In this document: one piece after another, positions 7,521-14,982 of the stretch
Layout of the letters: every line of letters begins with the position of its first letter
Numbering within the stretch: the first letter of the stretch is position 1
Origin: a virus
Length of the DNA stretch: 20,367 bases
Strand: one strand, 5' to 3'
IMG/VR virus record: IMGVR_UViG_3300027752_001318
Location: 1 to 20,367 of that record
Made by a program: the position numbers and the translations under genes
The notes under the pieces: model-generated
Seen by the model: only the letters and a program-made list of their open reading frames with translations
What the model was told of the DNA's origin: nothing
The model's database searches: none

Positions 7521-10262
7521 TTATTTTACTTTTAACATGTTCCTTTTTACAAGGTTTTTATTGCCATGTGTATCTTCCGCTTCTAACTGAATTGAATAGT
7601 CTCCAGGTTCTTTAAAGATGTACGTCAGCCACATATTATTATAGTATATATCAGTGATTTCTGGGTTAGTTATATTAGTGATGGTCCATTTTGCATTTTT
7701 ACTACCAGGAAACTTAGAAATATCAGTAGATATAGTGACATGTGTAGATTTTTCAATTTCTGCATAATCACTAAAAACACGAGTATCGTCATATGTTGGG
7801 TTATAATGTTTTACATGATTCTCTCCACTTATATTAGAATTAGAACCAATAAAAGCCTTAATACCAGCCTCTTCAAAATCATGAGTTCTAGAATACTCCC
7901 ACCCAACCGCTAAAATAAACCTAAACACATCGCTTATGTCATTGTCATCTACATCTTCAAATACTGCATTGTAATTAAATTTGCTAATTATAGGATCTGT
8001 ACTTGCATTTAACTCATCCATTATCTGTTTCCATCCATTAACGTCATTGACCGTAGTTGGTGTAGCATTTTGTATAACATGTTCACCTATTTCAATAAGA
8101 CCAGTTGTTGGATTTCTATATTTAATAAATAACTTTTCGCTATTTCTTATATCGTTTATTTTAAAACTCGCAGCTAAATCAGGTCCAATCCTCATATAAT
8201 CCCACGCTAAGTGTACTGTATCAGACCAATTGAATGAAGATTCGTCCCATGTATATGGTCCAGTGGTTTCACTAAAACCAACCTCTGTATATGTGTCTAC
8301 ATATCTTCGCACAGTTGAAAACCTAATACCCTGATCCTCTTCAAAATGAATATAATTTGCTCTGTCAAGTGTTAAATATAAAGTTGCTATATCTTCATCT
8401 ATTGTTGTTTTATTGTCCTGAGGCAAGTCCCAGTAACCACCAGACTTTGACCATGGTAATTTCTTGTTGTCCCATGTATCGTATTCTAGCCACTTGTATA
8501 TTCCGTATAACTCTAATTGCTTTAATTTAATATCGATTAAATCATCCATTCTATAATGAGATCTATGTCCAAATAGATCATAAGTTCTCATCTCTACAGT
8601 ATACACATCAGCATATGGTAATATCAACGGAAGCACCAAGTAGTCATCTATCGCACCTCTATATGTCTCATTAAACCCTCGGTCTTTACTAGTAACTATC
8701 CATTCTATCTCATATACCCATGATTTCCACCAATTGTCCCAAGTTACTAATAAATTAGCGTTAGGATCGTGTGCGTCTTCCCATGTGAAAATAGCTTCAT
8801 CCCATATATCATCAAATGATTCAGTACCGTCTAATATTACTGGACATCCAATAGGAATATTTGGGTTATATGAATGTAATTCTCTATCATGATACGTTTC
8901 ATAGAATTTCTTAAATATATCCTTTAGTTCTGTCCTACCAGATGTATCCAATGTATCCTCATTAGCAATTCCCAAATTTAGAAATAAATTATAATTAGAT
9001 GCATCGTCGTTTTGATCTAGCGAAGGTTTTAAAACCATAGACATATCTTCTATAAACAATTGTCTATCATTAGGAAATGCACTAAATTTAATGTCATGTC
9101 CTTCACTGAAGTAATCTATACCATTCTGAATATTCCATACATTAATATTTCTTTGTGTAAAATAATCACCTTCAGCTGTAATATCTATAATTTTAGCTTG
9201 AAGTGGTAGATATTCTTTATGTAATTTAGCCTTTAAACCATATAGTTTAATTAAAACTTCTTCTGGTGTATAATCAAATACCTCATCCACATTTGGAATA
9301 TCCCAATGATCAAACGTACCATTAGGTTCGTTCAATCTATAAACAAGACTAAACTTACTAGTCTTTTTCATAGTATTAGAAGGTAATTTAAAAGGCAATT
9401 TCTTCCTAGTAGCTTCACCTCTAACTGATGAATGTGGTACTGGTACAGCAAATAACTTACCGAAATTCTTAACTGAATTATTAATATTTAACCAATACTC
9501 TTTTAAAGTAATCTTATCATAACCAAAGAAATCAATTGCGTTTAGTACTGCTTTATATGTACCAACAAATGGTTTAATGTTATGTAATTCTAAAAGTAAT
9601 TCTTTTCTCTTTCTATTTAACAACTGAAAATCAGGAGACATCTCACTAATGTCATGATCTTTAAATAACATAAAATCTGATTCACTTAATGTAGCTCCAA
9701 AATTCTGTAAAAGTACTTTTAATCTTTCATCTTCTGCAACGACTTCTCCATAGATTTCTATCACAGCTATGAGAGTCTTAATACCTGCAGATTCATTATA
9801 CATATTTAGATTTCTAATATGTGGCCCAGCAGTTGATGAATTTAATGTAATATTAATTTGTATTGCAGTGTTGTCTTGTTCTAATAATTGTTTTACTCCA
9901 GCATCATATGCCGCTATTTTACTAGAATCAACTAAATCAGTTTTTTGTGATTTTAATTCTTTAATAACTGGAAGGTTACCATTATTATCAATTTCATACA
10001 TGATAATATCTTTACTACCAACTTGTCCCTCTTCATTCCACTCAAACAAAAACTTTTCGTCATTTGAAGTTTCAGCAACCGGAAAATTTATAATAGGATC
10101 ACCTGATAGTTGGCACTCTTCTAATATAAACAAATTAATAGTTTCATATAAACCCTCAGAAACTTCTGGTAGGTAAACAGTACCCTTAAATACACCAGAA
10201 GAATTCTTAGTGAAATTTAAATCGTAGTCTGTTCCTTTAAAAAATCTTAAGTTATTATACAT
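7521..10262 (-). CDS. Baseplate wedge protein, gp7-like (913 aa)
   Basis: This is a large baseplate protein directly downstream of gp6 and a 94-residue gene, the position of gp7 (1032 residues) in T4. Residues 1-95 look like a beta domain. Residues 215-260 contain KRKELLLELHNIKPFVGTYK followed by NAIDFFGYDKITLKEYW, a pattern I associate with wedge and tail-I-type proteins of large myoviruses. Residues 332-370 (EEVLIKLYGLKAKLHKEYLP, then AKIIDITAEGDYF) look like another conserved wedge block. The middle is very rich in Trp and Asp (WDEAIFTWEDAHD, TWDNWWKSWVYEIEW). Residues from about 835 form a PKD/Ig-like domain (YIFKEPGDYSIQLEAEDTHG). The start overlaps the previous stop as TAATG. The gp7 assignment rests mainly on synteny and size; the structural role itself is firmer. 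Confidence 0.6.
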   Translation of the reverse strand: MYNNLRFFKGTDYDLNFTKNSSGVFKGTVYLPEVSEGLYETINLFILEECQLSGDPIINFPVAETSNDEKFLFEWNEEGQVGSKDIIMYEIDNNGNLPVIKELKSQKTDLVDSSKIAAYDAGVKQLLEQDNTAIQINITLNSSTAGPHIRNLNMYNESAGIKTLIAVIEIYGEVVAEDERLKVLLQNFGATLSESDFMLFKDHDISEMSPDFQLLNRKRKELLLELHNIKPFVGTYKAVLNAIDFFGYDKITLKEYWLNINNSVKNFGKLFAVPVPHSSVRGEATRKKLPFKLPSNTMKKTSKFSLVYRLNEPNGTFDHWDIPNVDEVFDYTPEEVLIKLYGLKAKLHKEYLPLQAKIIDITAEGDYFTQRNINVWNIQNGIDYFSEGHDIKFSAFPNDRQLFIEDMSMVLKPSLDQNDDASNYNLFLNLGIANEDTLDTSGRTELKDIFKKFYETYHDRELHSYNPNIPIGCPVILDGTESFDDIWDEAIFTWEDAHDPNANLLVTWDNWWKSWVYEIEWIVTSKDRGFNETYRGAIDDYLVLPLILPYADVYTVEMRTYDLFGHRSHYRMDDLIDIKLKQLELYGIYKWLEYDTWDNKKLPWSKSGGYWDLPQDNKTTIDEDIATLYLTLDRANYIHFEEDQGIRFSTVRRYVDTYTEVGFSETTGPYTWDESSFNWSDTVHLAWDYMRIGPDLAASFKINDIRNSEKLFIKYRNPTTGLIEIGEHVIQNATPTTVNDVNGWKQIMDELNASTDPIISKFNYNAVFEDVDDNDISDVFRFILAVGWEYSRTHDFEEAGIKAFIGSNSNISGENHVKHYNPTYDDTRVFSDYAEIEKSTHVTISTDISKFPGSKNAKWTITNITNPEITDIYYNNMWLTYIFKEPGDYSIQLEAEDTHGNKNLVKRNMLKVK

Positions 10263-10546
10263 TATCTAGTTTTCTTTGTATTTTGATCGACCGTGTAATT
10301 TTTATAATTATGCAAATATCTTGCGCCCTTTAAAAGGTTTTTAATAGCATCGTCTAAAAACACTAAAAAGTGTCTCATTGTTTGATTTCTTTGAATGTGA
10401 CCAGACAACGATCTTCCCATAAACTCCCCGGGTGCTAACTCATTTTCATAGTCATAACCATCGTTCAATCTAGTATCTTTCCTAGTTTTCACAGAATCAT
10501 ATCTTCGACCTTGCTTATATTTAAATAAATTTGTAAATAATCCCAT
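10262..10546 (-). CDS. Small conserved-context virion or assembly protein, function unknown (94 aa)
   Basis: I do not recognise this protein. It is basic, with many Lys/Arg (FKYKQGRRYDSVKTRKDTRL near the N-terminus), then an acidic patch (YENELAPGEF) and an amphipathic helix (RHFLVFLDDAIKNLLKGARY, residues about 58-77). It has no signal peptide or membrane helix. It is joined to both neighbours by one-base TAATG overlaps, to the gp6 gene before it and the gp7-like gene after it, so it is probably made in step with the wedge proteins. It could be a small wedge subunit or an assembly helper. The absence of an alternative frame over this span and the tight coupling make it a real gene. Confidence 0.7.
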   Translation of the reverse strand: MGLFTNLFKYKQGRRYDSVKTRKDTRLNDGYDYENELAPGEFMGRSLSGHIQRNQTMRHFLVFLDDAIKNLLKGARYLHNYKNYTVDQNTKKTR

Positions 10547-12375
10547 TATTTAAGTGCTTTTCTATTTCCAGACTGTACTCTAGTGTATATAGTTCTAGGA
10601 ACAGGGTCTGCTTCAAAATTTATACTAATTGCAGCTTCAGCATTTAGTAATACATCATCCTCTATTACATCTCCATCTCTATCTTGCCATCCACCTCTGA
10701 ATACTGCAACCTCTTCTTTTTCCATGATAATATCACCCCATTGATCTAGACCTTTTATACTGTAAGGTATATCAGTTGACTTATCAACTGGAACCACCTT
10801 TACATCTTCTATTTTCTTAAAGAAAACGTATTTTTGTTTTCCATTACCAATAGTCTCCAGCGTTACTGGCTCTTGTGGAACAACGCTAACGTTAATAGAT
10901 TCAAAATATCCATTCTTTAAAGCTGTCTCTTCTGTCTCTGAAATAAACCTAATGTTTACTGCATCGATTCCATCAACATCTTCTAATATATAAATGATAT
11001 CAGATTTAGGTAATTTATCTCTTCGAGTGATATTTAGTAAATAATCTGAAAGTTTAGTTCTAACATTTGTATAAATTTCTTCTTTAGTATAACCTTCGAA
11101 ATATCTAATATTGATGTCAATACTATAATACCTCACTTTTGGTTTAACAAATACAACTTCCGTAGTTACCATCTGCTGCCCACTGTCTTCGAGTACCTTT
11201 TGCATTGCATCATATTCACCTTGATCAAAGAACATTTCTTCCTGAGGTATGCTAAAATAATCTTGATTTTTAGCTAATTTCTTTTTCATATCCGGAACCG
11301 CGAAAATATAAATAACATTATCGTCATCCAAGTATTGATCATCTGTTGTGTTATATGCATCTATGTACGAAAACATATTGTATCTTGATAAGAAATACTC
11401 ATAATTATCTGGCGTTGCCAGTACGAATGATTTACTAGCCAATGGTGTCATTATTTTAGTGAATTTTGTATTCTCTCTATCACTACCCATTTTAGGTGAA
11501 GAAGTAATAGTCACATCTAAAAATTCATTCAAATCATGTTCTGTTCCGTTCGAATCTGTACCAGATCCATCCCATTTGATTGCTAAATCCGGCGAATCAT
11601 CTAAATTACCCGCAATACCAACATGTTTTACATATTCTACTTCAATACTAGCACCTAAAGGTGGAATCATACCAAACGATTTATTTCCAAAATAAAGATC
11701 TAATCCTCCACTAATTCCGGTTTTAATTAAATATGCCTTTTCATCAGATAAGAGATCATATAGAGATTCATGCTTCATCCACTTTTCACCATTGACACTA
11801 ACACTAACTTTACTGTGATCAGTTATTCCACCGGTATTTATATTAAATGATTGTAATTTGTTACCGTTAGATGTTACCGTTTGTGACTCAAATTCACCTT
11901 GAATGATAGCAGTTTTAAATGAACTGTAATTTGTTTTCTGTAATTTATATCTATCTACTGAATTTAATAATGTATAGGTTAAACCATTTGCTTCGAATTT
12001 AAGTTTTGATCTACCTTCTATGTTTAGTGTATTTCCAGCAATCTTTGCCATATCTGCACCAGGCTTCCATCTAAATGTAATTTCACCAGTTGATGCAAAA
12101 CCTCTCGTAGAGTCATGGCCAGTTAATCTAGACATACCATATATTGACTCAGGTTGTTGAGCAGTATATATGTTTTGTTCTACAACAGAATCCTCTATAT
12201 AGAACATAATAAGATCCATCATTTCTGATAAGACGCTTATTATCTGAGCGAACGGCGATGCAACAGTAAACAGAGTTTCTGCCCTGTTGTAAACCCTAGA
12301 AATATACGTCCTAGCGTCTGCCTTTATAGCATTTGCCCCGGTTCTAATTGTACTTAAAAATTTTAATTCTGCCAT
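10546..12375 (-). CDS. Baseplate wedge protein gp6-like (baseplate J family, 609 aa)
   Basis: This is the structural protein that, as in T4 gp6 (660 residues), would form the ring of dimers joining the baseplate wedges. Residues 45-105 carry the usual N-terminal pattern: a helix (ISVLSEMMDLIMFYIEDSVV), then IYGMSRLTGHDSTRGFAS and a GEITFRWKPG strand. The C-terminal part holds the baseplate-J-like block IDINIRYFEGYTKEEIYTNV followed by LSDYLLNITRRDKLPKSDII and DVDGIDAVNIRF, where a phage tail usually has a substrate-binding-like alpha/beta domain. The gene follows gp25 after 17 bases, the classic gp25-gp6 order of T4-like phages and contractile injection systems. The start is preceded by ACATAAATAATG. 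It is slightly shorter than T4 gp6 but appears complete. Confidence 0.85.
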   Translation of the reverse strand: MAELKFLSTIRTGANAIKADARTYISRVYNRAETLFTVASPFAQIISVLSEMMDLIMFYIEDSVVEQNIYTAQQPESIYGMSRLTGHDSTRGFASTGEITFRWKPGADMAKIAGNTLNIEGRSKLKFEANGLTYTLLNSVDRYKLQKTNYSSFKTAIIQGEFESQTVTSNGNKLQSFNINTGGITDHSKVSVSVNGEKWMKHESLYDLLSDEKAYLIKTGISGGLDLYFGNKSFGMIPPLGASIEVEYVKHVGIAGNLDDSPDLAIKWDGSGTDSNGTEHDLNEFLDVTITSSPKMGSDRENTKFTKIMTPLASKSFVLATPDNYEYFLSRYNMFSYIDAYNTTDDQYLDDDNVIYIFAVPDMKKKLAKNQDYFSIPQEEMFFDQGEYDAMQKVLEDSGQQMVTTEVVFVKPKVRYYSIDINIRYFEGYTKEEIYTNVRTKLSDYLLNITRRDKLPKSDIIYILEDVDGIDAVNIRFISETEETALKNGYFESINVSVVPQEPVTLETIGNGKQKYVFFKKIEDVKVVPVDKSTDIPYSIKGLDQWGDIIMEKEEVAVFRGGWQDRDGDVIEDDVLLNAEAAISINFEADPVPRTIYTRVQSGNRKALK

Positions 12376-12392
12376 TATTTATGTATACTTTT

Positions 12393-12749
12393 TTACTGCA
12401 TGCTTATTTTTATAGCATATCTACTATCTATCGTAATATCTATGAAAGCCATATCTCTAACCTCGCCTTTTACAAAATCTATCTTAACTTCCAAGTTATA
12501 TTTACTAGCAAGCGGACAATATTGATTCAATTGATCTGTAATTACAGCTTTTATGTTGTGTGCACTAGATCCAAAATCATATATAAGTTCTTCTAAGTTA
12601 CACCCAAAATTATGACTTCCCATAACTTCACCAGTATTTGTAAATAAAACAGTTTGAATCTGTGTGATTAACATTTCTATTTCATCATTAGTCTGAACTT
12701 GAGTTTCGTCGTAGTTAGGATCACTAAGATATTTTATATATAATTCCAT
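12393..12749 (-). CDS. Baseplate wedge protein gp25-like (GPW/gp25 family, 118 aa)
   Basis: Length and sequence fit the GPW/gp25 family, the small conserved wedge protein that joins the baseplate to the sheath and helps start sheath polymerisation. Visible hallmarks are the segment DEIEMLITQIQTVLFTNTGE (residues about 23-42), the conserved GSHNFGCNLEELIYD (about 44-58), and the C-terminal beta strands with VRDMAFIDITID. Related proteins in T6SS (TssE) and other contractile systems carry an EPR motif near this point; here the region reads FTNTGEVMGSHNFG, as in other gp25 proteins with a relaxed motif. It is followed by gp6 in the expected order. The gap before it is 22 bases, and the leader is ACATAAATAAATG, almost the same as in front of gp6. 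Confidence 0.88.
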   Translation of the reverse strand: MELYIKYLSDPNYDETQVQTNDEIEMLITQIQTVLFTNTGEVMGSHNFGCNLEELIYDFGSSAHNIKAVITDQLNQYCPLASKYNLEVKIDFVKGEVRDMAFIDITIDSRYAIKISMQ

Positions 12750-12771
12750 TTATTTATGTATCTCTATTTAT

Positions 12772-13614
12772 TTACGAATGCATCATCCAGTCAACACCTT
12801 CATCACCCTTGATCTCTTCATCAATTGCAGATAATTCATCGTCTCCCATTGATTTAATAGCATCGTAATCAAAATCTACATTACCTGGTAGTGCAAACTT
12901 GAAGATCGCTAATTTAGAACCAATGGATTGTTTTACTTTAGCACTAACATATCTAAAGAATATTTCATCGGAGTATAGCGCGCAATCAGGTATAGTTTCA
13001 TATAATTCTAATATAACATCACCCTTCGGCGTGTCACCCATGAACTTTAATTCTCCAGTTAAATTAGAGTAACTATAAGAAATAGGATTGTTTAATATTT
13101 GTCTAGTTAAATCTTGCATAGAAGCATTCAATACATAATATTGTAATTCTTCTGCAGCTTCAGACATTCCTCCACCTTCATACATTCCTTTAAACAGCAT
13201 TCTGTCCATAGAAAAATCAGAGCCAGAATCGAATCTTACATCCATTCCGCCTCCACCGCCATTCCATCCTGACTGAAGGTCATATAATCCATATACTGAA
13301 TATACTCCACCTCCACCATCTAAACTAGGGCCAGGTAGATTAAGTGTTCTACGACTTTTAAAATAATCAGTACTAAATATAGAATGTGGTATATGATAAT
13401 AGTTTTCTTTTACAGAATATTCATACTTCTTATAGAACCATTTTTTAGCTCTTTTGATTATATTAATAATTTCTTTTTGTGGTAAATTAATAGGTACCAT
13501 ACATGCTCCAGTGATGTCATCACCTAATTCTTCTAAAAATGCATTTAAACAATTAGGATCAAAATACCTTCCAGTTGTAAGATCATTATTCGAACCGCTT
13601 CTAATTTCACTCAT
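12772..13614 (-). CDS. Neck/baseplate-like virion structural protein with glycine clusters (280 aa)
   Basis: The family is not certain. The N-terminal part (1-95) has the helix QKEIINIIKRAKKWFYKKYEY, typical of proteins in large myoviruses that sit near the neck or baseplate. Residues 97-150 hold three glycine clusters (100-103, 119-123, 147-149) in a stretch rich in Tyr, Met and Asp, probably a flexible loop. Residues 150-255 are again ordered: a helix at AAEELQYYVLNASMQDLTRQ, a beta hairpin (TGELKFMGD, GDVILELYE), then FFRYVSAKVKQSIGSKLAIF and LPGNVDFDYDAI, a helix and LPG layout I associate with large-phage structural proteins of this position. The C-terminus is acidic. It lies one base after the amidoligase gene and 22 bases before gp25, so it is expressed with the wedge genes. 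A gp13/gp14-type or gp53-like role is possible. Confidence 0.55.
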   Translation of the reverse strand: MSEIRSGSNNDLTTGRYFDPNCLNAFLEELGDDITGACMVPINLPQKEIINIIKRAKKWFYKKYEYSVKENYYHIPHSIFSTDYFKSRRTLNLPGPSLDGGGGVYSVYGLYDLQSGWNGGGGGMDVRFDSGSDFSMDRMLFKGMYEGGGMSEAAEELQYYVLNASMQDLTRQILNNPISYSYSNLTGELKFMGDTPKGDVILELYETIPDCALYSDEIFFRYVSAKVKQSIGSKLAIFKFALPGNVDFDYDAIKSMGDDELSAIDEEIKGDEGVDWMMHS

Positions 13615-13615
13615 T

Positions 13616-14926
13616 TTATTCTTTTATTTTTTTACTTACTACTATTTCAGTGTCTTCAAATCTAGCACTGTTTGTCATAAAACCTTCTCTGAATATACCA
13701 CCTATCATTTTACCTTTAAACATGGTATCACGACCAGCAACATAACAATTAGTTAACTCACAACTACCGTGTGTGTAACTAGATTCTACCTTGGATTCTT
13801 TTACTTTAGTACCTTTATATAAACTACCCCATTTGATAGCCGATCCAGATATATCGCAATTATAAAAACTTGAATTATCTACATTTCCCGCTATTTCGCA
13901 ATCAATAAATTCAAAGTTCTCTAAAAAATACACAGTTGGGAATTTACCATCCTTGATCTGAACAGCACCGTAGTCCGAGTCATAATTAATAATACCCTCA
14001 GTCATTGATCCATTTACTAATAAATCCATTACTCTCAATTTAAACCTCTCCCAGTGTACCTTTACGATTGTGGGATTGTCTTGTAAATCGGTCAGTATTT
14101 GTATATCTGGCCAATTCTTTGAAACCGCTGAGTAATCTTTTAGCATATCAGAAACTGGTTTATTCCTATTTAAAATTCTTTGAAGTTCAATTTTATTTTC
14201 ACTACTAAATCTGGCATCATTACATGATTTCCACATTTGCATTAAAAAACTCTCAGTTAGATATAATATATCATCAACTTTCTTTTCATAATCCGCACCA
14301 CCGATATATCTAAACTCTAAATAATTCTTCTCCTTCTTAGAAAAGTTTATTCCGTAATATTTAGTATCGGCAAATTTAAAATTATTAGAAGCTATTTGAT
14401 TGGCATCAAAATGAAATGCTTCCCATTTTGGCATCACCCATTTAACACTTTTTGCATACGCAGATTTTTCTCTATCCGGAAATAACTTATAAACTTGTTT
14501 TTCGTCAAACTCTAAAATGAATTTAAGAACATTCATCTTCAAGACAGTGTCTTTATCCTCTAGATATTTTTTATCAAATGATAAGTTGATGTGTATTGAT
14601 GCTCTATCATTGGTATACCCATTCTTAGATATCCAATCGAGCACTTTAATAACCATTATTCTGGCATTTCTATAGGGGATTGGCCCAGTCACTAGTTCTA
14701 CTAGTCCTTTACCACCAGACATATCTGGTTCTATTTTAAACTCTTCAGCTGAAGGTTCAAAATCACTATGTGCTTTATCCTCTAATCTAATCTTTCGATC
14801 TAGAAGCTTTGCCAGAGATTTTCTGGTTACTTCTAGATCGAGATCAGAATAGAATTCAAACTCAACACCCATGAGTGCTGCGTTCAATATTGATTCTCTC
14901 GGAGAATCTATAGTTAATTTTTGCAT
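13616..14926 (-). CDS. Amidoligase-fold enzyme with C-terminal beta-helix-like domain (436 aa)
   Basis: Residues about 16-235 match the glutamine-synthetase/GCS-fold amidoligase (Amidoligase_2) layout. There is GVEFEF at 20-25 (the GxExE metal/ATP motif), then an ELVTGPI block at 77-83, SIHINLSF at 110-117 with His112 and Asn114, and YLEFRYIGG at 202-210 with the E-F-R motif, followed by a long helix. Enzymes of this family use ATP to form amide bonds between a carboxylate and an amine, often on peptides. All main motif positions appear filled, so activity is plausible. Residues about 333-432 are a different module with repeated short strands (IDCEIAG, FYNCDISGS, VKESKVESSY, CELTNCYVAG, ARFEDTEI), like a pentapeptide-type or right-handed beta-helix. 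The gene sits between the S1-like gene and the baseplate genes and has its own candidate promoter. Its substrate is unknown: a virion protein, host protein or cell-wall peptide. Confidence 0.7.
   Translation of the reverse strand: MQKLTIDSPRESILNAALMGVEFEFYSDLDLEVTRKSLAKLLDRKIRLEDKAHSDFEPSAEEFKIEPDMSGGKGLVELVTGPIPYRNARIMVIKVLDWISKNGYTNDRASIHINLSFDKKYLEDKDTVLKMNVLKFILEFDEKQVYKLFPDREKSAYAKSVKWVMPKWEAFHFDANQIASNNFKFADTKYYGINFSKKEKNYLEFRYIGGADYEKKVDDILYLTESFLMQMWKSCNDARFSSENKIELQRILNRNKPVSDMLKDYSAVSKNWPDIQILTDLQDNPTIVKVHWERFKLRVMDLLVNGSMTEGIINYDSDYGAVQIKDGKFPTVYFLENFEFIDCEIAGNVDNSSFYNCDISGSAIKWGSLYKGTKVKESKVESSYTHGSCELTNCYVAGRDTMFKGKMIGGIFREGFMTNSARFEDTEIVVSKKIKE
13631..13930 (-). other. Beta-helix-like repeat module in the amidoligase protein
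   Basis: This encodes residues about 333-432. Short strands recur every 8 to 10 residues with small or aromatic inward residues and Cys/Asn ladder positions (C343, C357, C389, C394). It does not strictly follow the A(D/N)LXX pentapeptide rule, so a general right-handed beta-helix or pentapeptide-related fold is the safer description. It may bind the substrate or anchor the enzyme to the particle. Confidence 0.5.
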
Positions 14927-14951
14927 ATTAAGATTATGATATTACCGTTTC

Positions 14952-14961
14952 AATATATATC
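14952..14961 (-). promoter_or_regulatory. Candidate phage late promoter box GATATATATT
   Basis: The coding-strand sequence is GATATATATT, in the 56-base gap before the amidoligase gene. It matches the boxes at 1161-1170 and 16301-16310 at 9 of 10 positions. The distance to the ATG is 25 bases, the same as at the S1-like gene. Function is inferred; it could drive the amidoligase and the whole wedge cluster downstream. Confidence 0.45.
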
Positions 14962-14982
14962 ACACTCTCGTTGCAATAGTTA

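Noticed and set aside
7238-7615. 125-codon plus-strand frame spanning the junction of the 201- and 913-residue genes
   Set aside because: Both minus-strand genes are better supported by composition, spacing and domain patterns, and all other genes in the window run on the minus strand.
9769-10176. 135-codon plus-strand reading frame
   Set aside because: It is inside the gp7-like gene on the other strand and shows no domain or coding context.
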